Assembly: GCA_035689345.1 (NCBI GenBank)
Contig: DASSLR010000052.1
Coordinates: 14,340 to 78,339 of the forward strand
Direction: 5' to 3'
Origin: CF-118 sp035689345
GTDB lineage: Bacteria; Chloroflexota; Dormibacteria; Dormibacterales; Dormibacteraceae
Length of the DNA: 64,000 nt
Under the pieces are notes generated by a model. It searched no databases. It was not told where the DNA came from and saw only the letters and a list, made by a program, of their open reading frames with translations. How positions within the stretch are numbered: the stretch's first letter is position 1; each line of letters opens with the position of its first letter. A program made the position numbers and the translations under genes. Below, piece after piece: positions 8,293-16,057 of the stretch.

Positions 8293-9288
8293 ATGCGCAA
8301 GCTGCTCGTGACGAGCGCAGTGGCGCTGCTCGTTGGGGCCTGCGGGCTGCCCTTCGGGATCGGCCACCCGTCGACCGCGGACCTCACGCATGGCGCCGCC
8401 GACAACCTCGCAAAGGCGAAGAGCTTCGAGGTCAAAGCGCGGTTCACGCAGAACGGAAAACCGACGGATCTCGACATCCAGTTCACGGCCCCGGCCACCA
8501 TTCACATCACGGGGAGCCAGGGCGCCGACGAGTTCGAGATGCTGCGCTACGGCGGCAAGGTCTACTACAAGGGCGCCTCGTACCTGGCCACGATCATCAC
8601 CGACCAGGACGCGGCCTCGGTCCTGAAGGGCGCGCGCACGAGGTGGGTCACGAGCTCCCAGTTCAACGGCATCGACACGAGCGCCCTCACCGATCCAAGC
8701 AAGGCGAGGCAGGTGCTGACGAGCGTCGTGACCAAGCGCCAGGATGACGTCACCGTGGCCGGCCAGAACACCGCCGAGCTGACGCTGCCCGTCGCCGTCG
8801 TCAACATCACGGAGGACTCGCCGTACCGCCTGGTCCGCGTGCGCTCGATTCCAGGCCAGCCCCTGCAGGAAGGAGTCGCGGACCTCGACGAGTCCTTGAG
8901 CAACTACGACAAGAACTTCGGCAGCCAGGCGCCGGACGACGTCTTCGACTTCGACGACCCGACGACCTGGCCTCCGCGTTACGTGGCGGACACGATCAGC
9001 CAGACGACCATCTCCGGCACGAACTCGTGCGACGACCCATGCCGGCTCTCGGCCGAGGTCGAGAACTCGGGCGGGCTCAAGGGCGGGACGATGGGCTCGA
9101 CGGTCACCTTCAAGCTGACGAGCGCGGCCGACAACAGCCTGCTCGGATCGTGCAGCGTCACCATCCAGCCCGACCACCCGCACGCCGAGAAGTTCACGGT
9201 CGGATGCAGCATCCAGTCGAGCGCCTGGACCAACTTCACCGGCAGCTACCACTACGGCGCGGACATCGACAACCCGACATACGACTAG
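8293..9288 (+). CDS. Lipoprotein of unknown function within the cox operon
   Basis: The N-terminus has a signal peptide with lipobox LLVGAC (Cys17), so the mature protein should be lipid-anchored outside the membrane. Residues 30-215 (ADNLAKAKSFEVKARF onward) resemble the LppX/LprG-like fold by pattern only. After a short Asp/Pro-rich link, a C-terminal beta-rich domain (about 240-331) carries four Cys, including the pair CDDPC, that may form disulfides. It lies 10 bp after coxM and 10 bp before coxD, so it is cotranscribed. A role in partner docking or CO-dehydrogenase localisation is inference. Confidence 0.75.
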   Translation: MRKLLVTSAVALLVGACGLPFGIGHPSTADLTHGAADNLAKAKSFEVKARFTQNGKPTDLDIQFTAPATIHITGSQGADEFEMLRYGGKVYYKGASYLATIITDQDAASVLKGARTRWVTSSQFNGIDTSALTDPSKARQVLTSVVTKRQDDVTVAGQNTAELTLPVAVVNITEDSPYRLVRVRSIPGQPLQEGVADLDESLSNYDKNFGSQAPDDVFDFDDPTTWPPRYVADTISQTTISGTNSCDDPCRLSAEVENSGGLKGGTMGSTVTFKLTSAADNSLLGSCSVTIQPDHPHAEKFTVGCSIQSSAWTNFTGSYHYGADIDNPTYD

Positions 9289-9298
9289 CCGTACTCTT

Positions 9299-10195
9299 TT
9301 GCAGGTGAGCAAAACGCCGGCGACGATCGACGACGTCGAAGCGCGCCTGCGCGAGCGCCGCTATATAGGCGATCGCGCCCTCGCGACCGCCATCTACCTC
9401 GCGCTCAAGCTGGAAAAGCCGCTGTTCATCGAAGGCGAGGCCGGCGTCGGCAAAACCGAGGCCGCCAAGGTGATGGCCGACGTGCTCGACGCGCGCCTGA
9501 TCCGCCTTCAGTGCTACGAGGGCATCGACCTCGCCCACGCCGTCTACGAGTGGAACTACCCGCGCCAGCTCCTGCACATCCGGCTGCTCAACGAAAGCGA
9601 GGACCGCCGGCTCGCCGAGCGCGAGATCTTCAGCCCAGAGTTCCTGCTGCGCCGGCCGCTCCTCGACGCGATCGACAACGACGACGCGACGCCACCGGTG
9701 CTGCTGATCGACGAGATCGACAGGTCGGACGAGGAGTTCGAAGCCTTCCTGCTCGAGCTGCTCTCCGATTTCCAGGTCTCGATCCCGGAGATCGGAACCA
9801 TCAAGGCCAAGAAGCCGCCGTTCGTCGTCATCACCTCCAACCGGACGCGCGAGGTGCACGACGCCCTGAAGCGGCGCTGCCTCTATCACTGGATCGACTA
9901 CCCGAACCTCGAGAAGGAGGTGGAGATCGTGCGGGCCCGCGCGCCCGAGGCCGCTGACGGGCTGGCGCGCGAGGTGGCCGCGCTCGTCCAGGGGCTGCGG
10001 GGCATGGACCTGTACAAGGTGCCCGGTGTGGCGGAGACGCTGGACTGGGCGCGCTCGCTGGCCGCGCTTGGGGCGCGCTCCATCGACACGTCGCTGGTCG
10101 ACGCGACGCTTGGCGCCGCGCTCAAGTACCAGGAGGACCTGGAGCGCGTGCGCGAGAAGGTGCCTGCCCTGGTCGAGCAGGCCAAGCGTGCCTGA
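9299..10195 (+). CDS. coxD: CoxD-like MoxR-family AAA+ ATPase
   Basis: AAA+ chaperone needed in carboxidotrophs to mature the [CuSMoO2] active site of CO dehydrogenase. Walker A is GEAGVGKT (residues 46-53), Walker B VLLIDEIDRSDEEF, sensor 1 FVVITSNRTREVHDALKRRC with the arginine-rich finger region. It ends in the usual helical lid. The start may be the TTG at 9299 or the GTG at 9305; no ribosome-binding site decides. It overlaps coxE by 8 bp and acts as a pair with it. Confidence 0.92.
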   Translation: MQVSKTPATIDDVEARLRERRYIGDRALATAIYLALKLEKPLFIEGEAGVGKTEAAKVMADVLDARLIRLQCYEGIDLAHAVYEWNYPRQLLHIRLLNESEDRRLAEREIFSPEFLLRRPLLDAIDNDDATPPVLLIDEIDRSDEEFEAFLLELLSDFQVSIPEIGTIKAKKPPFVVITSNRTREVHDALKRRCLYHWIDYPNLEKEVEIVRARAPEAADGLAREVAALVQGLRGMDLYKVPGVAETLDWARSLAALGARSIDTSLVDATLGAALKYQEDLERVREKVPALVEQAKRA

Positions 10196-11408
10196 GGAGG
10201 CGGCGCTCCGCGCGGACCTCCTGCCCCGGCTCGGCGCGTTCGCACGCCTGCTGCACGACGCCGGCCTCGAAGCTGGGCCGCGGCGTCTCACGGACGCGAC
10301 GCGCGCGCTCGTCCACATCGACCTCAAGAAGCCGGACGACTTCCGCAGCGCTCTCCGCACGGTTTTCGTGTCGCGCAAGGAAGACATCCCCACCTTCGAG
10401 GCCGCGTTCGACATCTTCTGGGCGCCTCCCGACCCGCGCATCACCGCGGGCGTCATCCCGGGTCGCAGCCGCGCGCTGCCCATGGACCCGGAGCGCGCCA
10501 AGGCGTGGTCCTCGCTGCTCGGCCTCAACACGTCGCAGATGAATCGCGAGCAGAACCCGCGCGAGGTGCCCGCCAGCTCGAGCGGCTACAGCTCGGAGGA
10601 GCTGCTGCGCCACAAGGACTTCGACGAGATGACGTGGTCCGAGACGGAGCAGGTGCGGCGGTTGCTCGAGCAGGCGGCGTGGCGGGTGGCCGAGCGGCGC
10701 ACGCGCCGCATGCGCCCCGCCCGCGCGGGACGCATCGACCTGCGACGGTCAGCGCGTCACGCCATCCGCTCCAGTGGCGAGCTGATGAAGCTGTTCCGGC
10801 GCCGGCCTTCGATGCGCCGGCGACCGCTGGTCCTGATCTGCGACGTCAGCGGTTCGATGGAGCGCTACTCGCGCCTGCTGATGATCTTTGCCTACGCGGT
10901 GGCGCGCCGCGAGGACCTCGAGGCCTTCGTCTTCTCGACGCGCCTCACGCGCATCACGCGTCTTTTGCGCCATCGCGACCTGGACAAGGTGCTCGACTCC
11001 GTCAGCAAGGGCGTGCACGACTTCAGCGGCGGCACACGCATCGGTGAGGCGCTGGGGGATTTCAACCGCAAGTGGGCGCGGCGCGTGCTCGGCCACGGCG
11101 CGGTCGTGATCATCGTCAGTGACGGCTGGGACCGCGGCGACCCGTCACAGCTTGCGGCCGAGCTGAACCACCTGCGCCGCTCCGCGCACCGTCTCATCTG
11201 GCTGAACCCCCTGATCGGCAGCGAGGGCTACGAGCCGCTGACGCGCGGCATGGCCGCGGCCTTGCCTTACTGCGACGACTTCCTGGCCGCCCACAACGTG
11301 GAGGCGCTCGACGACCTCGGGCGGCTGCTCGCGGGCCTGGGTCGCCGGCCTTCCCAGGGGTCCCCGCGAACTCACGCCGCAGGCTCTGAGCTCGTGGGGC
11401 TTGTATAA
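10188..11408 (+). CDS. coxE: CoxE-like von Willebrand factor A domain protein
   Basis: VWA protein that partners the CoxD ATPase in maturing the molybdenum active site. The MIDAS metal site is intact: DVSGSMERYS (Asp219), the Thr in SGGTRIG, and the Asp in IVSDGWDRGD. The N-terminal 200 residues form the CoxE helical region. The GTG at 10188 lies inside the coxD 3' end and gives 406 residues, a normal size. The first longer open frame upstream (from 10026) is only an overlap of coxD. Confidence 0.92.
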   Translation: MPEEAALRADLLPRLGAFARLLHDAGLEAGPRRLTDATRALVHIDLKKPDDFRSALRTVFVSRKEDIPTFEAAFDIFWAPPDPRITAGVIPGRSRALPMDPERAKAWSSLLGLNTSQMNREQNPREVPASSSGYSSEELLRHKDFDEMTWSETEQVRRLLEQAAWRVAERRTRRMRPARAGRIDLRRSARHAIRSSGELMKLFRRRPSMRRRPLVLICDVSGSMERYSRLLMIFAYAVARREDLEAFVFSTRLTRITRLLRHRDLDKVLDSVSKGVHDFSGGTRIGEALGDFNRKWARRVLGHGAVVIIVSDGWDRGDPSQLAAELNHLRRSAHRLIWLNPLIGSEGYEPLTRGMAAALPYCDDFLAAHNVEALDDLGRLLAGLGRRPSQGSPRTHAAGSELVGLV

Positions 11409-11420
11409 GTAGGGCGACAC

Positions 11421-12389
11421 ATGCGCGAGATCCTTGATGAGCTGAAGGCCTGGAACGACGCGGGCGAGCAGATCGCCCTGGCGACTGTCGTCGAGACGTG
11501 GGGCTCGAGCCCGCGACCGCTGGGCTCGAAGATGGCCGTCACGCGTTCCGGCAAGATAGCCGGCTCCGTCTCCAACGGCTGCATCGAGGGCGCCGTCTTC
11601 GAGGAGGCGCAGAAGGTCCTGAAGTCGGGCGAGCCGAAGATCGCGGCGTTCGGCGTGGCCGACGACGTGGCCTTCGAGGTGGGCCTCGCGTGCGGCGGCC
11701 ACATCGAGGTGTTCGTCCAGCCGCTCGACGCGGTCCAGAAGAAACTGCTCGGCATGCTCGAGAAGGACGAGCCGGCGACCCTGCGCACCAACCTGGTGAC
11801 CGGCGAATCGGTGCTGGTCGAGGGCACGCCACCGGGGACCGAGCTCGCGCGGCGCGACGGTGACTGGTTCATCGAACCCTTCCGCCGGCCTGCGCACCTG
11901 GTCATCGTCGGCGCGATCCACATCGCGATCCCGCTGCATCGTCTGGCGAAGGTGATGGGCTACCGGGTCACAGTCGTCGACGCGCGCGCGAAGTTCGCGA
12001 CCAAGGAGCGCTTCCCGGACGCGGACGAGCTGATCGTGGCGTGGCCGGACGAGGCGCTCGGCAAGCTCACGCTCGACCGCTCGACGTACGTGGTCATCCT
12101 CACCCATGACCCGAAGTTCGACCTGCCGGCGCTGCGCTCGGTGCTGAAGAAGGACGTCGGCTACATCGGCGCCATCGGCAGCCGGAAGACGAATTCGAAC
12201 CGGTTCGACAAGCTGCGCGAGGAGGGGTTCACCGAAGCCGAGATCGCGAAGGTGCATGGGCCCATCGGCCTCGACCTGGGCAGTCGAGCCGCGGAGGAAA
12301 CCGCCCTCGGCATCCTGGCCGAGCTCACCGCTGTGCGCTTCGGCGGAACGGGCGCCGGCATGCGCGAGGTGAAAGCCGCCCGCGCTTAG
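11421..12389 (+). CDS. XdhC/CoxF/CoxI-family molybdenum cofactor maturation protein
   Basis: XdhC-type protein that binds Moco and helps sulfurate and insert it. The N-terminal XdhC/CoxI domain has TWGSSPRPLGSKM and VSNGCIEGAV with its conserved Cys (Cys55 region), and LACGGHIEVFVQPL. The C-terminal Rossmann domain carries LVIVGAIHIAIPLHRLAK, where the usual GAGHVA reads GAIHIA, then YIGAIGSRKT and HGPIGLDLGSRAAEETALGILAE. At 322 residues both domains are complete. Twelve bp after coxE and last in the operon. CoxF and CoxI cannot be separated from sequence alone. Confidence 0.88.
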   Translation: MREILDELKAWNDAGEQIALATVVETWGSSPRPLGSKMAVTRSGKIAGSVSNGCIEGAVFEEAQKVLKSGEPKIAAFGVADDVAFEVGLACGGHIEVFVQPLDAVQKKLLGMLEKDEPATLRTNLVTGESVLVEGTPPGTELARRDGDWFIEPFRRPAHLVIVGAIHIAIPLHRLAKVMGYRVTVVDARAKFATKERFPDADELIVAWPDEALGKLTLDRSTYVVILTHDPKFDLPALRSVLKKDVGYIGAIGSRKTNSNRFDKLREEGFTEAEIAKVHGPIGLDLGSRAAEETALGILAELTAVRFGGTGAGMREVKAARA

Positions 12390-12979
12390 CGGTTCTCGGC
12401 CGCGCTTCTCAGCCGGGCTTCTCGAACCAGCGGAAACGCCGCGTAGAAAACAGCCGTCGCGGCGTAGATGGCGAGCGAGAGCTGATAGCTGAACAGCGCG
12501 ATGACGGTCGCCACCGGATAGGTGAGCTGGCCGAGCGAAAACCCAACCAGGCTGAACGGCGTGGTGAAGAGGCGACGGACCTTGGCGTAGGTGTTGATGA
12601 AAGTGAATGCGAACGACATCAGCGTCGCCGACACGCCGTAGGCGACCGCGGCAGCGGACTGACCGTGTCCCGCCTGCAGCGCTCGGGCGAGGACCGATGT
12701 CGTGAAGGGGATGACCGCGACGGTCATCAGCAGCAGCCCGTTGAGGAACAGGAGACTGCGGTCGAACGTCTTGATCGCGTCGATCGTGGCGTGGTGGTTG
12801 ACCCAGATGACGAGGATCGTCACGAAGCTGATCACGTAGGTGGCGTATGAGGGCCACTCCGCGAGCAGGGCCCGGTCCAGCGCGACGCCCGCCTCCGGCG
12901 CGGGGATGGAGAAAACGAGCAGAGTCGCGGCGACGGCGAACACGCCGTCGCTGAAAGCCTCAGCCCTGGACTTGCTCAA
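12386..12979 (-). CDS. TMEM175-family ion channel-like membrane protein
   Basis: Six-helix membrane protein related to bacterial TMEM175 potassium channels. The family signature RAEAFSDGVFAVAATLLV forms helix 1, and further hydrophobic helices follow (SFVTILVIWVNHHATIDAI, LLFLNGLLLMTVAVIPFTTSVLA and others). The TTG at 12979 places the signature seven residues from the N-terminus as is usual and gives 197 residues; it overlaps the CGNR gene by 20 nt. Its 3' end overlaps the XdhC-like gene tail-to-tail by 4 nt. Confidence 0.8.
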   Translation of the reverse strand: MSKSRAEAFSDGVFAVAATLLVFSIPAPEAGVALDRALLAEWPSYATYVISFVTILVIWVNHHATIDAIKTFDRSLLFLNGLLLMTVAVIPFTTSVLARALQAGHGQSAAAVAYGVSATLMSFAFTFINTYAKVRRLFTTPFSLVGFSLGQLTYPVATVIALFSYQLSLAIYAATAVFYAAFPLVREARLRSAAENR

Positions 12980-13523
12980 CTCGTCGCTGCTGCCGGAAGC
13001 GTCTTGCCTTGGCGCGGTTGCCGCACGCCGCCATGGTGCACCAGCGGCTCGAGTGGTTACGCGAGCGGTCGAAGAAAGCCCAGCGGCACGTCGGTGAGCC
13101 GCACAGCTTGAGGCGAGCCCAGTCCTCCTCGGCCATCGCCGCAAAGGTCGCGGCCACGATGCGGCCAAGGGCTCCGGTCACGCCCGCCGCCTCGGGCTCG
13201 AGCCGCGCCCTACCGTCAGGCCCAAAGCGGGCCCGCAGCCGGCTCGCGGCGGCCGCCTCGTTCAGAGTGGCCACGTCCACCGGGTACACCGCGCCGCCGG
13301 AGTTGGCGCCGATGATGCCGCGGAGGGCCTCACGCAGCGCGAGCGCGTGCTTCAGGTCGTCCTGTTCGGTCGAGCGGCCCGCCGCGAGGAGGCCGTGCCC
13401 GCTCAGCCAGGAGCTCAGATGGGCGGCGTCGGTCAGCTCCTCGGGGCCGTCCTCGAGATCGACCGTGTTGACGAAGGCCTGGACCAGCCCAATCGCGCCG
13501 GTGGCCGTCTCCCTGTCCGCCAT
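12960..13523 (-). CDS. CGNR zinc-finger (ABATE domain) putative regulator
   Basis: Putative stress-responsive transcription regulator. The N-terminal ABATE-like half (FVNTVDLEDGPEELTD) is followed by the C-terminal zinc finger with ligands in LCGSPTCRWAFFDRSRN and WCTMAACGNRAKARRFRQ, the motif that names the family. The ATG at 13523 gives 187 residues and is preceded by TAGGAT eight bases upstream. Cotranscribed with the TMEM175-like channel, and divergent from a small SD-led gene. Confidence 0.88.
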   Translation of the reverse strand: MADRETATGAIGLVQAFVNTVDLEDGPEELTDAAHLSSWLSGHGLLAAGRSTEQDDLKHALALREALRGIIGANSGGAVYPVDVATLNEAAAASRLRARFGPDGRARLEPEAAGVTGALGRIVAATFAAMAEEDWARLKLCGSPTCRWAFFDRSRNHSSRWCTMAACGNRAKARRFRQQRRVEQVQG

Positions 13524-13531
13524 CTGGAATG

Positions 13532-13537
13532 ATCCTA
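13532..13537 (-). promoter_or_regulatory. Leaderless-type -10 element of the CGNR gene
   Basis: TAGGAT (minus strand) ends 8 nt before the ATG at 13523 and no Shine-Dalgarno is present, as expected for a transcript that begins at or near its start codon. Confidence 0.45.
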
Positions 13538-13540
13538 CCC

Positions 13541-13597
13541 TAACCGATGTTATCCAAACACCGGTTATAATAACTGATGAAGGCAAAACGACGGTTA
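13541..13597. promoter_or_regulatory. Divergent promoter with TAACCG/CGGTTA repeats
   Basis: The sequence holds TAACCG at 13541-13546 and its reverse complement CGGTTA at 13562-13567 and 13592-13597. A TATAAT at 13566-13571 fits as the -10 of the plus-strand small gene. The repeats flank this -10, so an operator for the adjacent CGNR regulator is a reasonable inference. Confidence 0.45.
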
Positions 13598-13611
13598 AGG
13601 AGGTACTGGTC

Positions 13612-13839
13612 GTGAGCGAGCACTACAACGAGGAGATAGCCTGGCGGCGGCTGCAGGACATGCAGCGCGAGATCGAGAACCACCGCCTGGTGGCGGGCGG
13701 CGGATCGGCTTCGGTGACCTGGTGGCTGCCGTTGCTGGCGCGGCGGGTGTGGCTGGTGGCGGGGCTGGCCGGCCGGCGCGCACCCCGCTGGCGACTTACG
13801 GCCGGCGCGCCACCATCTTCACGACGGATCGCCAGCTGA
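13612..13839 (+). CDS. Small protein of unknown function (75 aa), strong SD
   Basis: A canonical Shine-Dalgarno AAGGAGGT (13597-13604) stands 7 nt before the GTG at 13612. The product begins MSEHYNEEIAWRRLQDMQRE (amphipathic helix), has a hydrophobic stretch WWLPLLARRVWLVAGLAG, and ends with a basic tail. The last 44 bp overlap the convergent GerW-like gene. I recognise no family. The good initiation signals and upstream TATAAT make a real gene likely; the C-terminal low-complexity part may be poorly conserved. Confidence 0.6.
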   Translation: MSEHYNEEIAWRRLQDMQREIENHRLVAGGGSASVTWWLPLLARRVWLVAGLAGRRAPRWRLTAGAPPSSRRIAS

Positions 13840-14137
13840 GGACGGCGACGACGCCGAGCAGCACGCCGCCGGCGATGGCGCGGTTGAGGTCGAACGCGGG
13901 CATCCACCTCACGTCGTCGTCGTGGATCACGAACGCTCCCGCCGGCCTGGCTTCGACCGCGAGCCCGACACCTCCCGGCGCGGGAGTCTCCGGGAAGCCC
14001 TTGGCTCCGCCGCCTCCTCCACCGCCCGAGACGCGGGCCACCGGAATGACCGTGACGCCATTCTTCGAATAGGGCTCACCGAACACCTGCCGCCCGGCCA
14101 CAGTGAAAGCATCGCGAACTTCGTCGAGCACCTTCAT
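13796..14137 (-). CDS. GerW/YtfJ-like protein
   Basis: Resembles the GerW (YtfJ) family, first described with spore proteins but widespread in non-sporulating high-GC bacteria. The core FGEPYSKNGVTVIPVARVSGGGGGGG (residues 19-44, with the Gly run) and VGLAVEARPAGAFVIHDDDVRWMP matches the family pattern, followed by a C-terminal hydrophobic segment (IAGGVLLGVVAVLSW) that may anchor it in the membrane. The ATG at 14137 gives 113 residues. No sporulation genes are nearby. Confidence 0.8.
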   Translation of the reverse strand: MKVLDEVRDAFTVAGRQVFGEPYSKNGVTVIPVARVSGGGGGGGAKGFPETPAPGGVGLAVEARPAGAFVIHDDDVRWMPAFDLNRAIAGGVLLGVVAVLSWRSVVKMVARRP

Positions 14138-14170
14138 GGACGCACCTCCGATCGTGACTCTGCAGCCGGC

Positions 14171-15016
14171 CTAGCCGGCCGCCAACCGCCGAAGGACCTG
14201 CACCTGCTCGGCATCCGGCCCCTCACCGGCGCCGGGCACTTCCAGGATGAATGGCAGGCGGTCGAGCCTGGGTTCGTGAAGGAGCGCGCGAAATCCGTCG
14301 TCGCCGATCTGCCCGACCCCGATGTTGGCGTGGCGATCGCGGTTCGAGCCGAGGCCGGTGACCGAGTCGTTGCAGTGAATCACGTCGACGTTCTTCAGGC
14401 CGACGACCTTGTCCAGCTCGTCGATCGTCTTGCTCACGGTCTCCGGGGTGCGCTCGTCGTAGCCGGAGGCGAACGCGTGACACGTGTCGAAGCACACGCC
14501 CACTCGCTTGTCGTTGAGTTTCGCCATCATCGTCGCGATCTCTTCGAAACGCGCGCCGACGCAGCCGCCCAGGCCCGCGTTGTTTTCGATGAGCAGGCGC
14601 GCGTGCTTCGGATCTGCCCGCTCGAGCACCTTCGTGAGGTGGCCGATGATCGTCGGCAGCATCTTGTCGAAGCCCGCGCCCTTGTGCGAGCCCGTGTGAA
14701 AGATGACGCCGCTGATCCCAAGCTCGTCCGCTGATCGCAGGTAACCCGTGAGCGTGCTCTCCGATCGCTGTCGCAGCGTCGCGTCGTCGCCCGCGAGGTT
14801 GATGAGGTAGACCGCGTGAAAGTAAAAGGGCGGATGGCCGAACTTTTCGGCGGCCTCTTTGAACGTCGCGATCCTGGTCTCGTCGAGCTTCGGGGATCCC
14901 CAGAATCCAGGCGGTGTGGGGTGACACTGGATGGCGTCCGCGTCCATCGCCCTGGCGCGCTCGAACGCGTGGTGCAGCCCGCCCGAGGAATCGACGTGCG
15001 CGCCGATGATCGGCAT
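14171..15016 (-). CDS. nfo: Endonuclease IV (AP endonuclease)
   Basis: Cleaves DNA at abasic sites during base-excision repair with a trinuclear zinc centre in a TIM barrel. Visible family motifs: GAHVDSSGGLHHAFERA, VIFHTGSHKG, LLIENNAGLGG, VGVCFDTCHAFASGYD, VIHCNDS and FILEVPG. The ATG at 15016 starts the protein directly at MPIIGAHVD and gives 281 residues, normal for the family; TAGTCT lies 7 nt upstream. Together with the AlkA-like glycosylase it is one of two repair genes in this part of the window. Confidence 0.93.
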   Translation of the reverse strand: MPIIGAHVDSSGGLHHAFERARAMDADAIQCHPTPPGFWGSPKLDETRIATFKEAAEKFGHPPFYFHAVYLINLAGDDATLRQRSESTLTGYLRSADELGISGVIFHTGSHKGAGFDKMLPTIIGHLTKVLERADPKHARLLIENNAGLGGCVGARFEEIATMMAKLNDKRVGVCFDTCHAFASGYDERTPETVSKTIDELDKVVGLKNVDVIHCNDSVTGLGSNRDRHANIGVGQIGDDGFRALLHEPRLDRLPFILEVPGAGEGPDAEQVQVLRRLAAG

Positions 15017-15023
15017 TTCGAAA

Positions 15024-15029
15024 AGACTA
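15024..15029 (-). promoter_or_regulatory. Leaderless-type -10 element of nfo
   Basis: TAGTCT on the minus strand ends 7 nt before the nfo ATG; no ribosome-binding site is visible. Confidence 0.45.
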
Positions 15030-15061
15030 GCGGCGCACCGTGGCATGCTGGAGAAGCAGCC

Positions 15062-16009
15062 ATGCCCGTCTTCGTCATGAGTGACCTCGAGGTTCCCATC
15101 CGAGGTCGGACGTACCGCGAGCCTGACGGACCCCACAGCGTGGTCGTGCGGGGGCGCGACCTGGTCCCCGCGCTGCAGCACGTGGCCTCGCGGCCCGACT
15201 GCGCGACGCTCGCGGTGGTGGGCGTCCCCGAGGCGATTCCGGATCTGTCAGCGTTGTCCGGCCGCAAGGTCATCGCCGTCGACGCCGACAGCGCGCGCCT
15301 GCACGACTTCGCCAAGGCCGCGACCGCGGCGGCCGCGGAGGTCGAGTGGATCCGCGCCGCGCGACCGTCGAGCGAGCGCCTGGCCGCATCTCTGCTGCCG
15401 GTCGGCGCCGTGGTGCTCGCCGCGGGGTTGAGCTCGCGCATGGGCGGCACGCAGAAACTGCTCCTCGAGTTCGACGGCCAGCCGATGGTCCGGCACGCGA
15501 TCGAGGCGGCGTCGAACGGAGGCTGCCACCAGGTGGTGGTGGTCTACGCGTCCAACGACGTCGCCAACGCCGTCGATGGCGCGGCCGAGCTCGTCTTCAA
15601 CCCCGACGCGAAAGACGGCATGTCCACGTCGCTGCGCCGCGGCCTCGGCGCGCTGCGCGCGGACATGGAGGCTTCGCTCATCGTGCTTGGGGACCAGCCG
15701 CTGGTCGGGTCGCGCTCGGTGGCCGCGCTGCTGCGCTCCTGGCGGCGCGAGGGCTCGCGCCCGGCGGTGGCGATGGCGTCATCGACGCCCAAGCCGAAGT
15801 GGACGCCGCCTGTGGTCCTGGCGCGCGAACTGTGGCCGGAGCTCGAGCGGCTCGCCGGCGACACCGGCGCGCGCCAGCTGCTCGACGCGCATCCCGAGCT
15901 CCTGGACGTGGTGCCTGCGGCGGGGCGCCCGGACGACATCGACACCCCTGACGACTACGCCAAGATCGTGCGCCTGTTCCCGAGGAAGAAGCCGACCCGC
16001 CGCTCCTGA
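15062..16009 (+). CDS. MobA-like nucleotidyltransferase with extra N-terminal domain
   Basis: The C-terminal 200 residues are a MobA-like NTP transferase, probably a molybdenum cofactor cytidylyltransferase (MocA type) that would supply the dinucleotide cofactor for CoxL. The nucleotide loop is VVLAAGLSSRMGGTQKLLLEF beginning at residue 117, and the metal-binding region is LIVLGDQPL. DIDTPDDYAK closes the domain. The first 116 residues are an additional alpha/beta region (MPVFVMSDLEVPIRGRTY...LAVVGVPEAIPDLSAL...VIAVDADSARL) absent from stand-alone MocA. GGAG lies before the ATG at 15062. Not adjacent to the cox operon but close enough to be functionally linked. Confidence 0.8.
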   Translation: MPVFVMSDLEVPIRGRTYREPDGPHSVVVRGRDLVPALQHVASRPDCATLAVVGVPEAIPDLSALSGRKVIAVDADSARLHDFAKAATAAAAEVEWIRAARPSSERLAASLLPVGAVVLAAGLSSRMGGTQKLLLEFDGQPMVRHAIEAASNGGCHQVVVVYASNDVANAVDGAAELVFNPDAKDGMSTSLRRGLGALRADMEASLIVLGDQPLVGSRSVAALLRSWRREGSRPAVAMASSTPKPKWTPPVVLARELWPELERLAGDTGARQLLDAHPELLDVVPAAGRPDDIDTPDDYAKIVRLFPRKKPTRRS

Positions 16010-16057
16010 TTCGCGTACGATTCGAATAGTGCTAGCGATCGCTCTAGGAGTGCGAGC

